This document shows, piece after piece, positions 20,831-22,030 of a stretch of 22,030 nucleotides of DNA. This DNA is from a virus, in IMG/VR virus record IMGVR_UViG_3300021185_000096, positions 1 through 22,030 of that record; one strand, 5' to 3'. The notes beneath the pieces were generated by a model, which was given only the letters and a program-made list of their open reading frames with translations, had not been told where the DNA came from and did no database searches. Every line of letters starts with the position of its first letter. Within the stretch, counting starts at the first letter, position 1. The position numbers and the translations under genes were made by a program.

Positions 20831-22030
20831 ATGGCACAAACGATTAAACTCAAGCGTTCAGCTACCGCAGGAAATACACCTACAACTTCCCAATTAGCTT
20901 TGGGCGAGTTAGGTATAAACACGACTGATGGAAAGCTATTCCTAAAGAAAAGCGTTAGTGGCAATGAGTCCATCGTGGACGTTGGTGGTTTACCTCTTAC
21001 TGGCGGCACACTCACAGGCAACCTATCACTTGGCGATAACGTCAAGGCACAGTTTGGTGCGAGTGATGACTTACAGATTTATCATAGTGGCACACACTCA
21101 CATATTAGAAATACTACTGGTAATCTGTATTTACAAGATGATGGCTACGTTGAAATTGGTAGCCCGTCGGGTGAGGTTTATATAGGTGCTGTAAAAGATG
21201 GCGCAGTAAACCTACGTCACAACAACGCCATCAAACTAGCCACCACCTCTACAGGCATAGACGTTACTGGCTCAGTTGTAGCCGATGGGTTGACTGTAGA
21301 TAGCACCACAGGCTTTTCATGGCTACCAGTTTCTACAGCAGGGGCAAAGTTAGGCGCAATTAGCACAGGCAGTTCAGTAATTTTCAATACGCCTAGTGTT
21401 AACGCAAATTATGGTTCTGGATTGGCTATTGATGGTAGTTATGCTAGTGACCTTTCATCGGTAAATATAAAAGCGTTTGGCGCTAAATATAATTCATATG
21501 GTAGTGAATTAAACTTATTTACATCAAGCGGTACGTCATTACTTAAAAGGTTAGCTATTGCCTCCAACGGTGACATCAGCTTCTACGATTCTTCTGGCAC
21601 AAGTCAAAGTTTCTTCTGGGATAGTTCAGCATCTTGCTTGGGAATTGGTACTACGAATCCTACTTCTTACTACGCAAAAAACTTAGTTGTAAGTGCGCCT
21701 TCAGAAGGTGGTTTAACAATAGCTTCTACAGCAACAAGTCATACAAACTATATATTATTTGCAGATGGTACGTCAGGTGATTCTGCCTATAGAGGTCAGA
21801 TAGCTTACAACCATAATAATGATTTAATGAATGTAATAAGTTCTGGATCTATGGATTTCAGGACTGGTTCTAGTAGAGATATTAGGCTAACCATCAACTC
21901 ATCAGGCAACGCCACATTCTCAGGTAGCGTGACAGCAGGGTCAAACGGTCTTTTCAAAAACACTGCAAATGCAAACGGCACTACATTAACTGTAGCAGAC
22001 AATGCTAACAGAGCAATTACAATTACTTCA
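20831..22030 (+). CDS. Second tail fibre / host-recognition protein, 3'-truncated by window edge
   Basis: The frame opens at the ATG at 20831 (AGGAG six bases upstream) and stays open for 400 codons to the last base of the window, so the gene continues beyond it. The N-terminus MAQTIKLKRS...LALGELGINTTDGKLFLKK and the module LPLTGGTLTGNLSLGDNVKAQFGASDDLQIYHSG (54-87) parallel the preceding gene. A Gly/Ser/Asn-rich beta region follows, with repeats such as TTSTGIDVTGSV and INSSGNATFSGSVTAG. Base composition is uneven, with blocks near 50% GC in the shared modules and about 37% GC between them. A fibre or receptor-binding role is inferred; it might end in a chaperone or peptidase domain outside the window. 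Confidence 0.75.
   Translation, partial: MAQTIKLKRSATAGNTPTTSQLALGELGINTTDGKLFLKKSVSGNESIVDVGGLPLTGGTLTGNLSLGDNVKAQFGASDDLQIYHSGTHSHIRNTTGNLYLQDDGYVEIGSPSGEVYIGAVKDGAVNLRHNNAIKLATTSTGIDVTGSVVADGLTVDSTTGFSWLPVSTAGAKLGAISTGSSVIFNTPSVNANYGSGLAIDGSYASDLSSVNIKAFGAKYNSYGSELNLFTSSGTSLLKRLAIASNGDISFYDSSGTSQSFFWDSSASCLGIGTTNPTSYYAKNLVVSAPSEGGLTIASTATSHTNYILFADGTSGDSAYRGQIAYNHNNDLMNVISSGSMDFRTGSSRDIRLTINSSGNATFSGSVTAGSNGLFKNTANANGTTLTVADNANRAITITS

Noticed and set aside
18911-22030. Diversity-generating retroelement, suggested by similarity of the head genes to Bordetella phage types
   Set aside because: No reverse transcriptase, no template/variable repeat pair and no C-type lectin fold in the visible fibre sequences.
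1-22030. tRNA genes, CRISPR array, integrase or attachment site
   Set aside because: No cloverleaf, regularly spaced repeat array or recombinase-like reading frame was seen on either strand.

Overview
The window is a segment of a tailed double-stranded DNA bacteriophage genome, AT-rich by eye, with a short-tailed (podovirus) virion. The diagnostic parts are a large terminase, a Bbp-like head-to-tail connector (portal), a T7 gp11/gp12-type tail tube (adaptor and nozzle), three or four large internal 'ejection' proteins placed after the nozzle, and a fibre with a T7 gp17-like N-terminal domain. Gene content resembles marine podoviruses in which a metallophosphoesterase gene precedes the packaging module (HMO-2011-like). 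That placement rests on memory of gene order and motifs, not on a search. No integrase, tRNA, CRISPR, lysis gene or polymerase is in view, so lifestyle and host cannot be fixed.

Layout. (1) 1-743: the 3' part of a metallophosphoesterase gene, the end of a plus-strand non-structural block. (2) 782-1737, minus strand: four small, overlapping or nearly abutting genes (a DUF8033-like protein, a one-helix membrane peptide, a small winged-helix protein, an unknown). They run from a good sigma70-type promoter near 1784-1813 to an intrinsic terminator at 741-765. (3) 1738-1986: a divergent control region with a TATAAT box, a tandem 20-bp repeat at the expected transcription start, and two dyads. (4) 1987-4703: packaging, with a probable small terminase, three very small ORFs, TerL and a possible permuted papain-fold protein. 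(5) 4703-8564: head genes (small coiled-coil protein, portal, Bbp19-like protein, scaffold, major capsid protein). The capsid gene has its own promoter, a structured leader and a strong terminator. (6) 8625-12387: adaptor, nozzle and a cupin-like protein. (7) 12388-18869: internal virion proteins. (8) 18911-22030: three successive fibre genes, the last cut by the window end.

How it fits together. The minus-strand cassette includes a DNA-binding protein and faces the late promoter across about 250 bp of operator-like DNA, which suggests an early/late switch. Late genes are tightly packed (ATGA and TAATG overlaps, Shine-Dalgarno sites inside the preceding gene), so translation is probably coupled. 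Capsid expression is separately boosted (promoter at 7580-7609) and insulated (terminator at 8588-8609).

The points most worth a second look are: the tandem operator repeat, a promoter box shared by the terminase and capsid promoters, the capsid leader hairpin, the H27/C84 protein between TerL and portal, a discoidin-like insertion in the nozzle, the two-ORF organisation of the last ejection protein, and a C-terminal DSN[F/Y]...GG-x-F tail shared by consecutive fibre proteins.
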